This document shows, one piece after another, positions 34,071 to 44,542 of a stretch of DNA of 64,000 bases. Source of the DNA: Serpula lacrymans var. lacrymans S7.9 (Eukaryota; Basidiomycota; Agaricomycetes; Boletales; Serpulaceae); the NCBI RefSeq assembly GCF_000218685.1, contig NW_006763303.1:927599-991598 (forward strand), given 5' to 3'. The position numbers and the translations under genes are program-made. The stretch's first letter is position 1. Each line of letters opens with the position of its first letter. The notes under the pieces are model-generated. The model ran no database searches and was not told the DNA's origin. It saw only the letters and a list, made by a program, of their open reading frames with translations.

Positions 34071-35166
34071 TCTGCCCGAGCCATCCAACAGCACGGACAG
34101 CGCATTTACCAGGGACATGATGGACGCATTACCCAGAACAGACACTCCCCCCCCGAAAGAAGCGCGATTGGAAGCATACGTAAAACAAGAAGTAGAAAAG
34201 GCGATAAGACAAACGCAAATGCATTACCAATCGCAGCTAGACGAGGCACTCGAAGAAGTGAGCGTCTTGCAAAGAAAACTAAAGAAACAGATACCGCCAC
34301 CTCCAGAAAAGGTGGAAAGAAGTAGAACGGCACTGGAGAAACCCGAGAACTTCTCCGGAGATAAGAAAAAGTACAGGGCCTTTAGAGAGTCCTTATTACT
34401 GCATTTCGAAGATGATGCCGTATATTTCAAAGATGATCGAAAGAAGATAAGCTTTGTGCTATCTTTTATGAAAGAAGGAGAAGCCGCGGCCTTCCGGACC
34501 GATTGGCTAGAGAACCGAGTCGATGCCCAACAGTTGGGGCTCGATATTACAAACACGTACGGAAGTTGGCCGTATTTTGCGGACAAAATGGAAGAAAGGT
34601 TCAAGGACAGTTTTGAAAAAGAAACTGCCAAGAACGAAATACTGACCCTGAGACAGGGCAATGAAACCGCCCAAGCCTTCTTTGAAAGGTTTGAAGAGAA
34701 GAAAAGATGGGCGGGATACACAAATAGAATAAATGAAGAGTTCCTAGTATCTTTACTCAGAAGGAATATGAACAAGCCGCTAGTAGATAGGGTGATCTAT
34801 GGCGGGCACATTCCAAGAGATTACCAAGAATGGAAAAGGGAACTCATCAGAATAGACTATATTTGGAGAGAGAGAGAAAAAGAGAAAAAAGGTTCCGATA
34901 CTGGGAAGAAACCCTATTCGGAACAAAAGAAAGAAGGAGAGAAGAAGAAAGACGGAACCGGATATACCTATACCGGTAGCGGAGAAAGAATGGAGGTAGA
35001 TAAAGCAAAGTTCCGCACGGAGGGACGATGCTACCGATGCGGAGAAAAGGGACATAGAAGCTTTGAGTGCAAAGACGCACAAAAAAGGAAGCCACAATTT
35101 AATGTCCGAGAGTTCTTAGAAAAGATGACGAAAGAGGAAAGGGAAAAACTCCTTGAGGGTTTTTAA
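34048..35166 (+). CDS. gag: Ty3 element Gag
   Basis: 372 residues. A Pro/Glu-rich N-terminus and a helical segment (EVEKAIRQTQMHYQSQLDEA) lead into the retrotransposon gag capsid region, with FSGDKKKYRAFRESLLLHF and YGSWPYFADKMEERF. A charged linker precedes a single CCHC zinc knuckle, CYRCGEKGHRSFEC (near residue 330). The protein ends EKLLEGF. The last codons GGT TTT TAA overlap a -1 slippery heptamer, so a fraction of ribosomes should continue into pol. Gag forms the virus-like particle in the cytoplasm. Confidence 0.92.
   Translation: MSNLEYRDLPEPSNSTDSAFTRDMMDALPRTDTPPPKEARLEAYVKQEVEKAIRQTQMHYQSQLDEALEEVSVLQRKLKKQIPPPPEKVERSRTALEKPENFSGDKKKYRAFRESLLLHFEDDAVYFKDDRKKISFVLSFMKEGEAAAFRTDWLENRVDAQQLGLDITNTYGSWPYFADKMEERFKDSFEKETAKNEILTLRQGNETAQAFFERFEEKKRWAGYTNRINEEFLVSLLRRNMNKPLVDRVIYGGHIPRDYQEWKRELIRIDYIWREREKEKKGSDTGKKPYSEQKKEGEKKKDGTGYTYTGSGERMEVDKAKFRTEGRCYRCGEKGHRSFECKDAQKRKPQFNVREFLEKMTKEEREKLLEGF
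35157..35163 (+). promoter_or_regulatory. -1 ribosomal frameshift site GGGTTTT
   Basis: In the gag frame it reads G GGT TTT, then the TAA stop. This fits the X XXY YYZ rule exactly. The pol frame opens at 35157, just after a TGA at 35154-35156, so the two frames overlap only across this heptamer and the stop. Position and form make it a strong candidate for making Gag-Pol. Confidence 0.7.
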
Positions 35167-38100
35167 AGAGGCCAGCGGTACCGCATCGACCGACTGAGCC
35201 TAAAGACGTTTCGAATCGGTTTCTTCCTTTGACAGTAGATACATGTGACTCAGAATTGTTAAGCTGCTGCTTTAGCGCGGATAACAATAAAATTATTTCC
35301 ACTCAGACAAAGAAAGAAATCCGAAACGAAAAAGATGCAGCTAGAGTAAAAGCGGCGCAGAGTGATAAGACATCCGCAGTTACGACGGCGGGCAAATCAC
35401 TAAAAAGCGCAGCATTTACGATAGAACCTAAGATTCCTACACCCGATGCGGCGAACTCTACGGAGGAAAACGCAGCAGAGACTGTAGAAGAAAGGTCAGG
35501 AACCCCTTTAAAAAAACCTAGAACAGAAGTTTGGACCCCAGAGTGGGTAGTAGATAGGCTAAGAGACCAAAAGGAAGAAAGATCCATTGGGATTCTAAGT
35601 GCCTGGACACATAAAAAGAGAACGAGAGAAGTAACCCGGGAAACGATAAAAGAAATCAACCGGTTACCAAAGGTAGAAGCTATACAAGCGATCATAGAAA
35701 TTGCCTCCCCAAAAAAGTACATTAGGGGCACCCAAGGCAATCAAATGAACGTAAAATGTAAGCTTACTACATTAGATACTCTCCAATCAGAAATAGTCGA
35801 AGCACTATTGGACAGTGGATGCACGGGGAGTTGCATCAACTCCCAATTTGTGAAAGACAAAAGATATGAGACAAGGAAGATACCGAGACCTATTCCAGTC
35901 TATAATGCAGATGGAACTCTTAATAAAAACGGAGCCATCAATGAATTTGTAATACTGCTCATGGAAATCGACGGACACGTCGAGAAGATACATCTTGCCG
36001 TAACCAATCTGGGTAACGGAAAAATGTTTCTAGGGCATGAGTGGTTGAACAAACATAATCCTAAAATAGACTGGAAAGAATCGAAGTTGACCTTTGAAAG
36101 GTGTCCTGAAGAATGTAGACCGAGAATCCGAATCTCTGATCCAGAGGAGGATCCGGAAATATTCTTTGAGGAACTACGAGAAGATGAGAGGATGATACAG
36201 GTGAATCTCCATAATTTCGAAGATGCCACGATCGACGATCAATATTACCACATTAGAGCCCAAGGCACAATGGCACAGAAGCTAGCAGAAGCCGCAGGCA
36301 AAGATCGAAAAGAAGGAGGATTCGAAAAGATAGTGCCAAAACACCTTCATCAATACAAAGACGTATTTGACAAAAAGGAGTTTGACACATTACCTGAAAG
36401 AAGACAATGGGATCACGCAATCGAACTAATACCGGGAGATCACTCCCTAGATTGCAAGATCTATCCATTGGCAAGAGGAGAGCAAGAAGAACTAGATGCG
36501 TTCCTAAAAGAGAATCTGGAATTGGGACGGATAAGACCATTGAAGTCCCCATTCGCATCACCATTCTTCTTCATTAAAAAGAAAGACGGGAAGTTGAGAC
36601 CAGTTCAAGATTATAGGAAGCTAAACGATATCACCATCAAAAATAGATATCCACTTCCGTTGATCGGGGAACTAGTAGACAAATTGAGTGGGGCCAAATA
36701 CTTCACAAAGTTGGATGTAAGATGGGGATATAATAACATCCGAATGAGAGAAGGAGATGAGCATAAAGCGGCGTTTAGGACAAATCGGGGATTATTCGAA
36801 CCACTAGTCATGTTCTTCGGACTGACAAACTCCCCCGCCACGTTCCAAATGATGATGAACACGCTTTTTAGAGAGTTGATAGATGAAGGATTAGTAATCA
36901 TATATCTAGATGATATCATGATATTCACAAAGGATATAGAAACGCACCGAGCAACGACGCGACGTGTGTTAGAAATCCTGAGAAAAAATCATCTCTATCT
37001 TAAACCAGAAAAATGCGATTTCGAACAGACAAAAGTAGAATACCTGGGACTGATCATCTCAGAAAACGAAATTCGCATGGATCCGGTGAAAGTAGAAGGA
37101 ATTAGCAAATGGCCAGAATGCAAAAATAAGAAAGACATACAAGCATTCTTGGGATTTGTAAATTTCTATCGAAGGTTCATAGAGGGCTTCGGGGAAGTAG
37201 CCAAACCATTGACCAAGTTAACGGGAAAAGAGGACTTCATTTGGGGAAATGAACAACAAGAAGCATTTAACACATTAAAACAACGTGTAGCTTCAGCCCC
37301 GGTGTTAGCTCTCCCAGTACCACATGGCCAATACAAAGTAGAAGCAGATAGTAGTGACTTCGCTATGGGTGCTGTCTTATCACAAAGACAAAAAGATGAC
37401 TGGAAGCCAATTGCATATCTCTCCAAAGCGTTAAACCCCACAGAACGCAATTACGAGATCTATGACAAAGAACTTCTTGCCATCATGACGGCACTTAACG
37501 AATGGAGACATTACTTAATAGACGCAGAAGAGGAATTTGAAATATGGACAGATCATCAAAATCTGCTGTATTTCAAAGAACCCAAGAAGTTGAACAGGAG
37601 ACAGGCGCGGTGGATGACAGAGTTGAGCCAGTATCATTTCACGATACATCATATGCCAGGAAGGAAGCATATAAAAGCAGATCTTCTCTCAAGGCGATCA
37701 GATCATAACAAAGGAGAAAACGACAACGAAGACGTCATACTACTGGATGAGAAACTATTTGTAAGAATGACTCTCTCTCCGGAACAAAGACAAGAGATCA
37801 CAGACAGTCAAGAGAAAGAATTGGAGATTTCAAAGTGGATTACAAAAAGAAAGGGAAATGTAGATGAGCTGATAAAAAAGATGAAAGGAAAGATAGAGAG
37901 GAGAGAGGATGGTTGGCTAGACGAAGACGGTTGCATAGTATTCAAAGGCAGGATCTATGTACCGAAGGATGCCGCGTTAAGGGAAGAAATTATCCGACGA
38001 AACCACGACTCTGTTATTGCAGGCCATCCAGGAAGATATAAGACAAAGGAGCTAATTACTCGACAATACTGGTGGCCCTATATGGACAGAGATATCACGA

Positions 38101-39425
38101 GATACGTAGATGGATGCGAAGTCTGCCAAAGAACCAAAACAGACCACAAAAAGAAAGCAGCACCGCTTCATCCAAATGAGATCCCGGATAAACCTTGGCA
38201 GATCATATCAGTAGATCTGATCGGACCGCTACCAGAATCAAATGGATATAACATGATAATGGTAGTAGTAGATCGGTTTACAAAAATGATCAAGGTAATT
38301 CCCACGCAGATGGAGATCACATCAGAAGGAGTGGCACGACTATTTAGAGATCATGTATTCAGGAACCATGGCATACCCGAAAAGATCATCTCAGATCGGG
38401 GACCGCAATTCGTTTCGAAATTCATGAAAGATCTACATACACTCCTTCAGATAAAAGCGAACCCATCAACGGCTTGGCATCCACAAACGGATGGACAGAC
38501 GGAGAGGATCAATCAAGAGATAGAACAGTATCTCAGAATCTTCGTAAACCACAAACAAGATGATTGGGCAGAATGGCTTACCCTAGCAGAATTCTCTTAC
38601 AATAACAAACAACATTCTGCGACGGGATATAGCCCGTTCTACCTGAATCATGGACATCATCCGAGAACACAGGAAGTAGTGAAAGTGGGGGTAAAGAACG
38701 AAAACGCAGAAGATTTCGTAAAGAGAATGACAGAAACAAGGAAGAGAGCAGAAAAGTCGCTGCAAAAGGCAGCTGAACAGATGAAGAAGCAGTACGATAA
38801 GAAGAAAAGAGAAGCAGTAGAATATAGAGTAGGAGATAAGGTGTACGTAGAAGCGACCAATATCTCAACAGATCGACCAGCTAAGAAACTGGACGACAAG
38901 AGACACGGTCCGTTTGAAATACTGGAAAAAATAGGCGAATCGGCATATAAATTAGCGCTACCACCGACATGGCGACCTATTCATCCAGTTTTCAACGAGA
39001 TAAAGCTTACACCGTACAAAGAACCACAATTCCCTTCCCAACAGAAACCTAAACCAATACCGCCGATAATAGTGGACGGACAAGAAGAATACGAAGTCGA
39101 AGAAGTTCTAGACTCACGTCTAAAAAAGGGGAAATTGGAATACTTAGTACACTGGAAGAACTATCCAAAAGAGGAACGCACGTGGGAACCCGAACAACAT
39201 CTAAACAACTCACCTGATAAAGTAAAAACATTCCACGATAACAACCCTAGTGCACCCCGACGGATCCGATTTCAATTACATTTCCAACCCTTTGAAAACT
39301 TCACAACAACTAGAGTCCGAAAACAACTGTTCAATTGGGAAAACGGAAAGATGGACCCCTACTTTCGGGACGAAAGTCCTAAGGAGGGGGTAATGTCACG
39401 ACTTGAACCAGAAGCGCTAGTCTGA
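35157..39425 (+). CDS. pol: Ty3 element Pol (protease, RT, RNase H, integrase, chromodomain)
   Basis: The open frame has no own ATG near its start, which supports expression as Gag-Pol by -1 shifting at 35157. Taking residue 1 at 35229, the aspartic protease DSGCTGSC is near residue 195. Reverse transcriptase has YLDDIMIF near 558. RNase H has VEADSSDFAMGAVLS near 705 and the TDHQNL region near 775. The integrase HHCC finger has HDSVIAGHPG and CEVCQRTK near 925-970. The integrase catalytic triad sits in VDLIGPLP, SDRGPQFVS and TDGQTERINQEI. The chromodomain YEVEEVLDSRLKKGKLEYL lies at about 1287-1335, and probably steers integration. The stop lies 32 nt inside the 3' LTR. Confidence 0.95.
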   Translation, partial: GFLKRPAVPHRPTEPKDVSNRFLPLTVDTCDSELLSCCFSADNNKIISTQTKKEIRNEKDAARVKAAQSDKTSAVTTAGKSLKSAAFTIEPKIPTPDAANSTEENAAETVEERSGTPLKKPRTEVWTPEWVVDRLRDQKEERSIGILSAWTHKKRTREVTRETIKEINRLPKVEAIQAIIEIASPKKYIRGTQGNQMNVKCKLTTLDTLQSEIVEALLDSGCTGSCINSQFVKDKRYETRKIPRPIPVYNADGTLNKNGAINEFVILLMEIDGHVEKIHLAVTNLGNGKMFLGHEWLNKHNPKIDWKESKLTFERCPEECRPRIRISDPEEDPEIFFEELREDERMIQVNLHNFEDATIDDQYYHIRAQGTMAQKLAEAAGKDRKEGGFEKIVPKHLHQYKDVFDKKEFDTLPERRQWDHAIELIPGDHSLDCKIYPLARGEQEELDAFLKENLELGRIRPLKSPFASPFFFIKKKDGKLRPVQDYRKLNDITIKNRYPLPLIGELVDKLSGAKYFTKLDVRWGYNNIRMREGDEHKAAFRTNRGLFEPLVMFFGLTNSPATFQMMMNTLFRELIDEGLVIIYLDDIMIFTKDIETHRATTRRVLEILRKNHLYLKPEKCDFEQTKVEYLGLIISENEIRMDPVKVEGISKWPECKNKKDIQAFLGFVNFYRRFIEGFGEVAKPLTKLTGKEDFIWGNEQQEAFNTLKQRVASAPVLALPVPHGQYKVEADSSDFAMGAVLSQRQKDDWKPIAYLSKALNPTERNYEIYDKELLAIMTALNEWRHYLIDAEEEFEIWTDHQNLLYFKEPKKLNRRQARWMTELSQYHFTIHHMPGRKHIKADLLSRRSDHNKGENDNEDVILLDEKLFVRMTLSPEQRQEITDSQEKELEISKWITKRKGNVDELIKKMKGKIERREDGWLDEDGCIVFKGRIYVPKDAALREEIIRRNHDSVIAGHPGRYKTKELITRQYWWPYMDRDITRYVDGCEVCQRTKTDHKKKAAPLHPNEIPDKPWQIISVDLIGPLPESNGYNMIMVVVDRFTKMIKVIPTQMEITSEGVARLFRDHVFRNHGIPEKIISDRGPQFVSKFMKDLHTLLQIKANPSTAWHPQTDGQTERINQEIEQYLRIFVNHKQDDWAEWLTLAEFSYNNKQHSATGYSPFYLNHGHHPRTQEVVKVGVKNENAEDFVKRMTETRKRAEKSLQKAAEQMKKQYDKKKREAVEYRVGDKVYVEATNISTDRPAKKLDDKRHGPFEILEKIGESAYKLALPPTWRPIHPVFNEIKLTPYKEPQFPSQQKPKPIPPIIVDGQEEYEVEEVLDSRLKKGKLEYLVHWKNYPKEERTWEPEQHLNNSPDKVKTFHDNNPSAPRRIRFQLHFQPFENFTTTRVRKQLFNWENGKMDPYFRDESPKEGVMSRLEPEALV
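39381..39393 (+). promoter_or_regulatory. Polypurine tract of the Ty3 element
   Basis: aaggagggggtaa directly precedes the 3' LTR. It is the expected plus-strand priming site and lies within the end of the pol reading frame. Confidence 0.8.
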
Positions 39426-39778
39426 GCGCTAAGTTTCTTTTTCTTTTTCTTTTACATCTGATCACATGACAGATAAGATATGTTAAGCTGCTGCTTTAGC
39501 GCGGATAACATAATACCTAGTTATATCAGATCACGTGACCACCACGTGACACGAGTCTAGAATTATTACAAAGAACATCAGTCAGCGCCTCATGGCTACT
39601 GCATGTTAGCTCAGTCAGCGCCTCATGGCTGACTTTCAGAAACATATATATAGTAGACCATCATGTACATACTTTCCTCAGTTGTTGATTAATTCTCAAT
39701 CGCTACTTGAAAACGCTACTTGTTTGATTTAAGCTTTTATCCCTCCGTTAACTCGGTATAGGGGATAGAGGTTTTACA
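39394..39778 (+). repeat. 3' LTR of the Ty3 element
   Basis: 385 bp, reading the same as 32921-33305 throughout by eye, followed by the target duplication catgg. Confidence 0.95.
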
Positions 39779-40092
39779 CATGGTGGGGCTAGGCAAAGGA
39801 AGGGAAGTGAAGGAAACGACAAAAGCGAGGGCGCAATGCAATGTGTAGCCAGTGGCGACGCGAAAATTTGCCAAAATGCCAAAATGCCAAAAGTACCAAA
39901 TGGAAAAGCAAAGGTGAGCGCGACTGGATTGCCTAATAGAGGTGGTGCTGATCAGCCACAAGTTCGAAAAAGGCAATATTAATTATTATTCCACGTGGCA
40001 CTGTGCCTGTGTGGCGCAAAGGCGAGTCTTTTTGAATATTCGCTTTGTTATTGACACCTGTCCATGCTACCAATCAACTTTGGTGCATGACA

Positions 40093-40430
40093 CTGGTCAT
40101 GTGGTTCTATCCAAAAAGGGTATAAAAGCTCCAGGAAAGAAAAAAATCCACTTGCAAAATGAAAATCTGGATTCTATGGGTCCAGGAATATTATAAAACA
40201 CAATGGGACCTGCACCTGTGTACAGTGATTCTGGACCTTTATCAGGAAAATATGATGTGGCTATAAATGCAATAAAGTGCAAAAAATATGCTATTATAGC
40301 AAAAATATCACTCAGATCTGTTCATATCTGTAAATGCAAATTTTACAAAGTCCCTTGCTATAGTGCACTATAGTGCACCAGATGCAAAATGTGCAGGCTT
40401 ATAGCACATAGAAATTGCCTATAGCATAAA
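40093..40430. other. Intergenic sequence between repeat copy I and a solo LTR
   Basis: About 340 bases, AT-rich, with a few short tandem words (tatagtgcac twice near 40360). No gene seen. Confidence 0.5.
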
Positions 40431-41046
40431 TGTAAGGACCATTCATTTTCTTATCTTCTCACTCTATGTCTTGGTTCTTGAACACTTTTCCTGTTACACC
40501 TCTGGCTTTAGGGCTGGAGGTATCCTTTGCTATTCTACTTCTCATAGCCCTCACGGGTTTTCTCAATCATTGTTACCACTTTGTATCACAGATTAGAGAC
40601 TGGGTATTGCTCCCAGCCAGCCAGCACAATGGGTAAGGACTGGTGGTAAGCATCTCGCCAACTAGCTCCAAGCCCCATCAGTGCCTGGAGATACTAATAA
40701 ACACTTTAGTCAGGATCGTACCTCATCATGAGGATACGGTTCCTGAACATGCGCGACAACACTTATTATTAGTACATTTTTCTCACCTGCTGATTAATCT
40801 TCCAAAGTCGTACAATAGTTGTCCTTTTTTCTTATTGGTTGATTTTCCCCTCAGACCACTTTCCTTTTATTCCTCTTTCGGTCTGAGGGATAGACAATTA
40901 GCTATATAAAGCCTTACCTATTCATGTATAGTTCCTTAGCTTTCTATTACTTGAATTATCCGCTTTACCTCTCCTCAGAAACCTCTGAGTCTACTCCCAT
41001 ATTCTCTATTTACTATGTTTTTGTTATAGTTTATCATTGCCTCACA
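40431..41046 (+). repeat. Solo LTR, third family, 616 bp, TSD ataaa
   Basis: It starts TGTAAGGACC and ends TTGCCTCACA, with ataaa at 40426-40430 and 41047-41051. A TATA box, gctatataaag, lies near 40898. It differs from the other LTR families in the window. No internal retrotransposon part adjoins it. Confidence 0.8.
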
Positions 41047-41051
41047 ATAAA

Positions 41052-43057
41052 AAGCCAAATATATCAAAGTTACACCAGCTGTATATGACCTTGCAATGAA
41101 TTGATATATTTGGCTATAATTCCCCTAAACACCATCCAAAGTTAACTAGATTAATCCAGAGCATTTCACTTCCACTCATTTTCAAAATATAAAAACAGTC
41201 AAAACATCAATGAATTATAAAAGCATAATATACAAGTGGCAGCTACAAGTATATAAGATTACTGCTTAAAAGCCCTGGCTGCCTCCTCTAAAGTATTGAA
41301 GTCAAATATGAGATGGGAGGGTTCAGAAAACGCCAAAGTAACTGGGACTGTCTCTGTAAAATATAGGAAAAAGAAAATTAAAAAATTAGAGTTAACAATT
41401 CACCATACAAACTCTTTAATATAACCAAACATGCTTGCCAAATATATTGGGGAATGTTCCCTGAATTCTTGAATTAGATTCATAAATGCTCCCATCTATA
41501 AATTCAATGAGGCAAATATATAAAATAACCAGAACATAAATAGTATATACCTTGGAGCAAATAAGTTCTCAGAGAAATCCACCATTCCATTGTTGATAGT
41601 GCCAAGTAAAACACATTCAACCTATATATATGGTTAAATATGTGAATAAAAAAAGTGAGAAAAACCTTACATAGTATGCTATCAGGGCAAGTGCAAGTTC
41701 TGGGTAATAAACCTATGTGAAACTCAGCTGCTGCCCAAGAGGCTATAGAAACGACTGAGGTATTCCTATACTAAACCCCCTACTACTTATAGTCGGAGGT
41801 GCTACTCGCTACAGTATAATGACTCCTAGGAGAACAATGGTTACTCCATGGAGTGGTGGCTATGCTCCATGGAGAACAATGGCTGCTTTGGCAGAGACCA
41901 GGTTTATCCGGTTTTGTCACTGGGCATGTAACTGATTAATATACTTTCCAAATTCATCTTGGTAGCTTAGTTGGTAAAGCACCAGACCATGAATTCTAGA
42001 TTCCCAGGTTCAAGCCCTGGCCAATATATATTTTCTCTTACTAAAAACAAATGTCTCAATGTGTCAATAGATATCATTATCATCCCAGGTAAACCTGGAC
42101 CTGGTATTCTCTGGTCCACAAATGTACAAGATAAAAAACTGATGGACTCAGAATAAGTCATTGAGAGTAATGGATAATCAATGAGTTATATACACAACCA
42201 AGCTTGTTCATTACAGTTGTAATGTCAAGATATTCCACAATGATGTTGGAGAATGAAGCAATTATACCATAGATCTACTATAGAAACCATATTTCCATAA
42301 GATTACCAATATCACAGCCACAATTTTGCTACTTGCTACACCTGTCATATCACAGCTCTGACCACCTCAACTTTTTAAGGCAGTCAGACTATATCTTAGT
42401 GTCTGCCAGCTCTCACAGTCCCTAATAATCCCCTGCATTTGCTTTATCCTTGCTATCCTTTTCTTCAAGCTCTAAGGAGGGGGGGACTTCACTCCTAGAT
42501 GATGAGGTTATGATATTTCTATAGAAATGAGATAAGAGACTATCAATATGTCAGTGTGATTCTGTAGGTATTGTAGTATAGTTTCCTTACCTCAGTCAAT
42601 GAATAAAAGACTGAGATGTAACAGTAAATGAGGGGCAAGTAAGTATTAGTTTGAGGGAATATCTGATGTACATACTAGGAAGGTGTTTGACACGTGAATT
42701 TGTGCCACTGTGATTGTTGGTGTCTACCTGCTGCTCATACCTGTTGTGTGTTGACTGCACACTCTCTACACTAGGCTGGGAACATCTATTGTGCATGGCT
42801 GGAAGCCAAAGACACAAAACTAAAGCTAACAAGGTCCTAGTTTGCTTTAAGGAGTGATGATAATGGGGACCTCATTTCCCTAGACAAGGGGTGCTGGGCA
42901 TGTCCAAAGGCATTATTGCCTGGCTGAAGGGATTGGGAGAGCCAGAAGAAGAAGTGGGATGGGATAGAAAGGCAGATTTGGGAAGTCAAAAGGAGTATCA
43001 GAGCAGGGGTTTGACAACCTCCTGGGTACAATGACAAAACCAAGTAAACCTGGTTTC
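41052..43057. other. AT-rich transposon-rich spacer
   Basis: No gene seen. It contains a tRNA-like element at 41958-42024, short inverted words such as ctccatggag near 41840-41880, and no coding signal on either strand. Confidence 0.5.
41958..42024 (+). repeat. tRNA-like sequence, probable SINE head or tRNA relic
   Basis: An A-box-like tagcttagttggtaaagc and a B box ggttcaagccc stand at tRNA spacing. The anticodon-arm region (ccaga-ccatgaat-tctag) pairs only partly, and the acceptor stem is not evident. An intact tRNA is unlikely. Confidence 0.4.
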
Positions 43058-43245
43058 TGTTACGATAACATATTTTTCGACCTTTAATTTTCATTCTCCT
43101 CTTTAACCTTTTACTGTAGTTTTCACACTCCGTGCCATGTGGCACCCCCCCTTTTGTTCAAACTCCTCTTTCTCGTGCGGCGCTGCTTTTATTCTCATTT
43201 AGCTACAAGTATCTCACGCAGCGGAGCTGGTTACAGGGGCTGCGC
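43058..43245 (-). repeat. LTR fragment, TGTAACA family, cut by repeat copy II
   Basis: It matches the first ~185 bases of 31600-31985 (tgttacgataaca, the gtgccatgtggca block and the ctcacgcagcggagctgg block). It stops abruptly at the TGTCGATGATG end of copy II at 43246, which suggests copy II inserted into this LTR or recombined with it. Confidence 0.75.
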
Positions 43246-44542
43246 TGTCGATGATGAGAACTGCTGTTAGAAAACCACACACAAAAACAAACTAACACAC
43301 AATCCTCCCAGATTCCACGGAACTTGTTTATGGGCTTTGCCTCCTAGAACAGTGGGTGCTCTGTTTGTTTGTGGGGTGGTATGTATGAAGATCCTTCAAA
43401 GTAAAGCCCAGAGATGTATGGGTGTGGGTTTTGAGGAGGAGGGATAGTTGGAATATAGAAAGATAGGGGCTTTGTGACGAGTATAGACGAGCACTACCTT
43501 GCTAATTGTAGCACAAGGTAGGTTTGAGAACGACAAAATGGTGAGGTTCCCAGTGATAGCAGGCTCCTGACGCACAGACTGTAGTGCTCAGAAGGACTCT
43601 AATTGAAAGGGATGACAATCACTTTCAAAAGTGACCAATGACGATGACAGCAGTTGACAGTGGTAGTAGTGGGAAGTGTTGTGACCACACTGGATCACAA
43701 GTAGTAGTGAGTAGTGAACTTAAAATTAGAGAAGGAGTCTGGAATTGAGTTCTTGTTATTTTACAAGGTAAAATACAGGGGTTTATATAGTAAAAGAAAA
43801 GTAGGCTATACACAGTATAGCTGTGCAAAAAGAATGAGAAAGAACATGAAGGAAGGAATGTATGCTGACAAATCCTGCATAGGTAGTACAGGATAAGATT
43901 GTCAAAAAAGGAAAAGGAAGGGATAGAACAATGAATGCTGTGAGTAATGTCACAGGTTTGTACAGCCATAAAGTAAAGTCCAATAGCAAAAAGAGAGCAG
44001 GAAAATTATGTTGTCATGGGAAGATGGAGTAAAAAAAGGGCAAGGCAAAACACTATCAGTATCAACACAGTTCCTTTATTGTCAGTCAGACATTCTAAAA
44101 AAATATGTGTCCATAAAAATGATTCAAAAATCAAAAATAATTGCACTGTAAATGAATGTTCTGCTGAAAAAAAAGAAACTGGAGCCACCAGTCCACCACC
44201 TAGTCCAAATCCGACAGTTCCATGGCCTTACCAATGGACTGGTTGTGTTGGACCACCTGATCAAACAAGGGAGGGAGAGGAGTAGTCCCAATTTGGAACA
44301 AGTGAGTCCCAGGCAGCGTGTGGTAGGTGTAGCTGTAGCGAAGACGATGGACAAAAGATATGTGTACCCAAGTGAATGGGACAGCAATGAACATGGGCAA
44401 CGCAAGGGGATGAACCTTCTCCAGCTCAAAAACTACCCACCCACGCTCCAACCAGGCAAGATGAGCGACCAATGTTTTGATAGTATATGATGGCAGATCA
44501 CCGTCATGAAGATGGACCTGTTGCCCTGTTTGGACCGGCCGC
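43246..44542 (-). mobile_element. LTR-like repeat, copy II, 5' end missing
   Basis: Same orientation as copy I and free of its three insertions, so it supplies empty sites for the two solo LTRs. It runs from TGTCGATGATGAG to ccggccgc and then breaks off inside the ORF, where copy III starts in the opposite direction. Its ORF part (44200 upward) keeps TGG (Trp) where copies I and III have TAG. Confidence 0.75.

Larger units (their letters stand above)
32921..39778 (+). mobile_element. Complete chromodomain Ty3-type LTR retrotransposon, 6858 bp
   Basis: Two 385-bp LTRs (32921-33305 and 39394-39778) read identically by eye. The target duplication catgg is at 32916-32920 and 39779-39783. It has a self-complementary primer site, a small upstream ORF, intact gag, intact pol in the -1 frame, a purine tract and a chromodomain on the integrase. 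Domain order protease-RT-RNaseH-integrase-chromodomain places it among chromoviruses (Tf1/sushi-like priming). The identical LTRs and open frames imply a very recent insertion, and it may still be active. Confidence 0.95.
30614..40092 (-). mobile_element. LTR-like repeat, copy I, about 1.82 kb when nested insertions are removed
   Basis: Read on the minus strand it starts TGTCATGCACCAAAG at 40092 and ends with ATTGACA at 30614. Three later insertions split it: a solo LTR at 30891-31291, a solo LTR at 31600-31985 and the Ty3 element at 32921-39778. Removing them and one copy of each target duplication leaves about 1819 bp. The remaining sequence matches copies II (43246-44542) and III (44543-46038). 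It has TATA and AATAAA words and a small ORF. No clear target duplication is visible at its own ends. TG...CA ends suggest a long LTR, but no internal retrotransposon part is attached. Confidence 0.7.

Noticed and set aside
40607..40690. tRNA-like words near agctagttggcgagatgc on the minus strand
   Set aside because: It lies inside a clear solo LTR and has no proper B box or cloverleaf.
30614..43245. Copies I and II as the two LTRs of one large retrotransposon with 40093-43245 as its inside
   Set aside because: The interval has no gag or pol sequence, no primer site or purine tract, and contains a separate solo LTR. No shared target duplication was found.
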